DNA from: Bog-473 sp963736525
GTDB taxonomy: Bacteria > Actinomycetota > Acidimicrobiia > Acidimicrobiales > RAAP-2
Reading direction: 5' to 3'
Length of the DNA stretch: 64,000 nt
Assembly: GCA_963736525.1 (NCBI GenBank)
Contig: CAVTPF010000017.1
Coordinates: 124,001 to 188,000 of the forward strand
Every line of letters starts with the position of its first letter. Position 1 is the first letter of the stretch. Shown here one piece after another: positions 61,198 to 64,000 of the stretch. The translations under genes and the position numbers were made by a program. The notes under the pieces are model-generated. The model was not told the origin of the DNA. It did not search any database and saw only the letters and a list, made by a program, of their open reading frames with translations.

Positions 61198-61938
61198 GTG
61201 GACGACGTTCGGCTGCTGCAGGTGCTCGACGACGCCGTCGCCGCCGTGCGTACCGCCCTGGACGCGCTCGAGGACTGGGGGCCTTCTGGAGCCAGGCCCG
61301 GCCAGTACCGCCTCGACCTGGCGGCCGACGGCGTGGCCCTCCCCATCCTGCACGGCGCTGGCTTGGCGGTGTTGTCCGAGGAGTCGGGGGTGACCGGCGA
61401 CGGACCGTCGGGGCTGCTGGCAGTCATCGACCCGGTCGACGGTTCCACCAACGCGCACAGGGGCGTGCCCTTCTACGCCACCAGCATCTGTGTGCTCGAT
61501 GACGAGGGCCCCCGGGTGGGGGTGGTGACCAACCAGGCCACCGGCGACCGCTACGCCGCCGTCCGGGGGGCCGGTGCCGAGAAGGACGGCCGGGCGATCG
61601 CGCCGTCGCGCTGCGAAGACCTCGGCAGCGCGATCGTGGGGATCTCGGGGTTCCCCGGTCGGCACCCAGGCTGGGCCCAGTACCGTGCCCTCGGCGCGGC
61701 GTCGCTGGAGTGCTGCGCGGTCGCCGAGGGCGTGCTCGACGCCTACCTGGTGGCGGGGCGGAGCACGCTCTTCGGGTGGGACTACCTGGCCGGCCTGCTC
61801 ATCTGCCGCGAGGCGGGTGCCTCGGAGGGGGAGCGTGACGGGCGGGAGCTGGTCGTGCGGGACGCATCGCGCCGCCGACCCCTCTGGGCGGCCACCCCCG
61901 AGCTGGCCCGGCGCCTTCGTGAGGACGAGGTGCTGTGA
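61198..61938 (+). CDS. Inositol monophosphatase family protein
   Basis: A Mg2+-dependent phosphatase of the IMPase/3'(2'),5'-bisphosphate nucleotidase superfamily. The 246-residue protein has LSEESG (about 60-65), the metal-binding motif IDPVDGSTN (about 79-87) and the second motif GWDYLAGLLICREAG (about 182-196). The substrate could be inositol phosphate, a sugar phosphate or PAP. GTG 61198 is chosen from the -10 box position. Its TGA overlaps the GTG of the next gene, so the two are coupled. Confidence 0.88.
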   Translation: MDDVRLLQVLDDAVAAVRTALDALEDWGPSGARPGQYRLDLAADGVALPILHGAGLAVLSEESGVTGDGPSGLLAVIDPVDGSTNAHRGVPFYATSICVLDDEGPRVGVVTNQATGDRYAAVRGAGAEKDGRAIAPSRCEDLGSAIVGISGFPGRHPGWAQYRALGAASLECCAVAEGVLDAYLVAGRSTLFGWDYLAGLLICREAGASEGERDGRELVVRDASRRRPLWAATPELARRLREDEVL

Positions 61939-62792
61939 ACGGCGACCGGGGCCACGATGACGGCGCGCTGCGGGCGCACAAGACCTGGCGGACGCTCGAG
62001 CCGTTGCACGGCATGGTCTACTTCGTGCCCGAGGCGGCGGAGGCGTACGGGCGCCTCGGCGTGACGGGATCGTCCGGCTATTTCGCCTCACGGGCGGCAC
62101 CCATGGGCGCCGTGCCCGCCGACGTGGTCGTCTCGACTTTCTTCAATTTCAACCCGGAGCTGGTCCATGCGGCCATTCCGGCGTCGTGGCGCCTGGCGAC
62201 GCCGCAGCAGATGGTGACGGCTCGCTTCGGCGCGGTCGACGCGGCGTGGCGGCGGCTCCTGGGCGACGAGATCGTCGAGTCGCCGGAGATGCACCGCGCC
62301 GCGGACCTGGCCCGCACCGCGGCCGAGGAGGCGGCGTGGCGAGTCGAGGGTCGCCCCCTGGCGGCGGCACACGCCGACGTGCCGTGGCCCGCGGCACCCC
62401 ACCTGGTGCTGTGGCACGCCCAGTCCATCCTGCGCGAGTACCGGGGCGACGGCCATATCGCGCTGCTGGTCGTGCACGGCCTGTCGGGCCTTGAGGCGCT
62501 CGTCACCCACGCCGCCGCAGGCGACGTGCCGGCCCACGTGCTGCGTTCCACCCGGGGTTGGTCCGAGGAGGCGTGGAACGCTGCAGCCCACGCCCTGCGC
62601 GGGCGGGGATGGATCGAAAGGGGCGACGAGCTGCGCTTCACAGAGTGGGGCGCAGCCCAGCGACAGGGGATAGAGAACGCCACGGACACCCTGGCGGCAG
62701 CGCCCTACGACGTCGTGGGCGAGGAGCGCTGTGCCGAATTGCGCGCCCTGGCGCGACCCTGGAGCACGGTCTTCGCCGCGGTGCTGCGTTGA
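61935..62792 (+). CDS. SCO6745-family protein (HTH-containing, unknown function)
   Basis: A 285-residue actinobacterial protein. The N-terminal half, with TLEPLHGMVYFVPEAAEAYG (about 20-39) and STFFNFNPELVHAAIPASW (about 71-89), and the C-terminal part with a possible winged helix (LRGRGWIERGDELRFTEWGAAQRQGIE, about 217-243) match the SCO6745-like family found in F420-containing actinobacteria. No enzymatic motif is visible. GTG 61935 overlaps the phosphatase stop. Confidence 0.72.
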   Translation: MNGDRGHDDGALRAHKTWRTLEPLHGMVYFVPEAAEAYGRLGVTGSSGYFASRAAPMGAVPADVVVSTFFNFNPELVHAAIPASWRLATPQQMVTARFGAVDAAWRRLLGDEIVESPEMHRAADLARTAAEEAAWRVEGRPLAAAHADVPWPAAPHLVLWHAQSILREYRGDGHIALLVVHGLSGLEALVTHAAAGDVPAHVLRSTRGWSEEAWNAAAHALRGRGWIERGDELRFTEWGAAQRQGIENATDTLAAAPYDVVGEERCAELRALARPWSTVFAAVLR

Positions 62793-62929
62793 GGTGCGCC
62801 GGCCTCCCCCACTCTTTACGCTGATCGGTCCCGGCCCGAACCTCTCGGTGGGAGCGCGACCTTGAGCGACACGAACCCCGGACGATCACGATGGGCCGCG
62901 CCCCGTGACGGCACGACGGGAGGCCCGTT

Positions 62930-64000
62930 GTGAGCCCGGCCACGACGCGGCGAGGTCTCCCCGTGCGCGAGGCGCTGCGCGGGCGCGGGCTCAACCTCTA
63001 CGACCTGCTGCTCGCCGTGGGCATCATCGGGCTCCTGTACGTGGTGGTCAAGCTCGGACAGGCGATGACAGTCAACTACGCCCCCGGCCGGACCGAGGTC
63101 AGGCTCTCCACCAACATCTCGAACGTGCCGTACTACGCGGCCCGCTCGCTGCTGCGCATGTTCATCGCGCTCTTCCTCTCGACGGTCTTCACCCTGGTGT
63201 ACGGCACCGCTGCGGCGCGACTGCGCCGAGCGGAGAAGGTGCTGGTCCCGATCCTCGACGTCCTCCAGTCGATCCCCATCCTCGTCTTCTTACCCGTGGC
63301 ACTCACCTTCTTCATCAAGCTGTTCCCCAACAACCTGTTCGGCCTCGAGGCGGCATCCATCTTCGTGATCTTCACGTCGCAGGCGTGGAACATGACATTC
63401 AGCTTCTATCACTCGCTGATCTCCCAGCCGACTGAGCTGGACGAGGCGGCTCGCATGTACCGCTTGACCAAGTGGCAGCGCTTCTGGAAGCTCGACGTCC
63501 CGAGCTCCATGATCGGGCTGGTCTGGAACATGATGATGTCGATGGGCGGCGGCTGGTTCTTCCTCACCGCCTCCGAGGCGGTCACCGTGTTCGTGGGCGG
63601 CAAGGGCCTGACCGAGAGCCTTCCCGGTATCGGCAGCTACATGGGTGCGGCGGCGGCAGAGGGGTCCTACCCCAAGGTCGCCATCGCCATCGTCACCATG
63701 GTGATCCTGGTCGTCGGCACCAACTTCTTCGTCTTCCGGCCGCTGGTGGCCTGGTCGGAGCGGTTCCGCATGGAGACCTCGGAGGCGACCGAGAAACCGA
63801 AGAGCATGGTGCTCGACGCCCTGCGCCGTTCGGCGATCCCGCACGCGATGGGCCGGCTCACACGGCCCATCGGCCGGTTCCTGGACCGGGTCACCCGTCC
63901 GTTCGGCCTGGCGGAGTACCCACTGCACCAGGACGTCAGACGTCGACGTCTCGGCGACATCATCTTCTGGACCGTCATCGTCGGTGCGTCGGGCTTCGTC
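62930..64000 (+). CDS. NitT/TauT-like ABC transporter permease, 5' part
   Basis: The frame runs off the window after 357 codons. About six membrane helices are visible. The cytoplasmic coupling segment EAARMYRLTKWQRFWKLDVPSS (about 169-190) is the EAA loop typical of nitrate/sulfonate/taurine or phosphonate-type permeases. A long insertion and new hydrophobic stretch at the end (RLGDIIFWTVIVG, about 339-351) suggest a second permease repeat, as in fused double permeases. GGGAGG (62918-62923) precedes GTG 62930 by 6 nt. The 137-bp gap upstream shows nothing else. Binding protein and ATPase are not in view. Confidence 0.82.
   Translation, partial: MSPATTRRGLPVREALRGRGLNLYDLLLAVGIIGLLYVVVKLGQAMTVNYAPGRTEVRLSTNISNVPYYAARSLLRMFIALFLSTVFTLVYGTAAARLRRAEKVLVPILDVLQSIPILVFLPVALTFFIKLFPNNLFGLEAASIFVIFTSQAWNMTFSFYHSLISQPTELDEAARMYRLTKWQRFWKLDVPSSMIGLVWNMMMSMGGGWFFLTASEAVTVFVGGKGLTESLPGIGSYMGAAAAEGSYPKVAIAIVTMVILVVGTNFFVFRPLVAWSERFRMETSEATEKPKSMVLDALRRSAIPHAMGRLTRPIGRFLDRVTRPFGLAEYPLHQDVRRRRLGDIIFWTVIVGASGFV

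Overview
The window is a high-GC, gene-dense stretch of chromosome from an actinobacterium, most plausibly an uncultured or little-studied member of the Acidimicrobiia. The phylum-level call rests on gene content: a coenzyme F420 gene (cofC) with a Ddn-like F420-dependent oxidoreductase, a single-chain mycobacterial-type 2-oxoglutarate decarboxylase (kgd), a fused PafBC-type WYL regulator, an Rv1264-like adenylate cyclase and an SCO6745-family protein. The class-level guess is inference. Many genes appear leaderless: a TAnnnT box ends 6-10 nt before the start codon, as expected for a -10 element when transcription begins at the start codon.

Layout. 0-4.9 kb: 3' end of a biotin-dependent carboxyltransferase gene, an Erm-like rRNA methylase, a CtaG-like membrane protein, pafBC and a Ddn-like protein. 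4.9-8.4 kb: a minimal mobilization module (MobF relaxase domain without helicase, convergent with a coupling ATPase lacking membrane helices) and about 520 bp of AT-richer non-coding DNA. 8.4-17.4 kb: a Lys/Ala/Arg-repeat histone-like protein, cofC, gpsA coupled to an adenylate cyclase, a GH38 mannosidase divergent from an acyl-CoA synthetase, a GYD protein and rnhB. 17.2-27.8 kb: an oligopeptide ABC transporter region with two paralogous substrate-binding proteins, two permeases and a fused double ATPase. It also holds two gene remnants, an ABC ATPase tail and the 5' end of an alpha/beta-hydrolase whose intact paralogue lies at 27 kb, which point to past duplication and deletion. 27.8-34.3 kb: kgd, an NYN-nuclease/S1 protein, a FabZ-like dehydratase and xthA, closely packed with overlapping start and stop codons.

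34.3-43 kb: structured intergenic repeats, a two-gene unit (TPP-dependent 2-oxoacid enzyme and GlcD-type flavin dehydrogenase), a compact UvrD-like helicase, and a monoamine oxidase-SCP2-amino-acid permease unit with a palindrome in its promoter. 43.1-45.6 kb: an accessory patch with repeated transposon-end-like motifs, a YtrA-type GntR regulator, a possible decayed ORF, a hypothetical gene running out of frame into a GNAT acetyltransferase gene, and a secreted protein. 45.6-48 kb: divergent ddl and murF (peptidoglycan precursor synthesis). 48-52.1 kb: a sigma-like protein, a Thr-rich membrane protein and a LysM-BTAD regulator in one unit. 52-64 kb: a kinase-like phosphotransferase, aldehyde dehydrogenase, MFS transporter, CHAP-domain protein, acyltransferase-3/SGNH protein, lipoprotein, inositol-phosphatase-like protein, SCO6745-family protein and the start of a NitT/TauT-type permease that leaves the window.

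Core metabolism (kgd, gpsA, ddl/murF, rnhB, xthA, F420) is interleaved with accessory patches. The most unusual material is the mobilization pair, the remnants around the transporter genes, a 20-codon leader ORF coupled to the ABC ATPase, twin covarying hairpins after xthA, the NYN-S1 protein and the sigma/LysM-BTAD unit. I saw no rRNA, tRNA, CRISPR array or complete insertion sequence.
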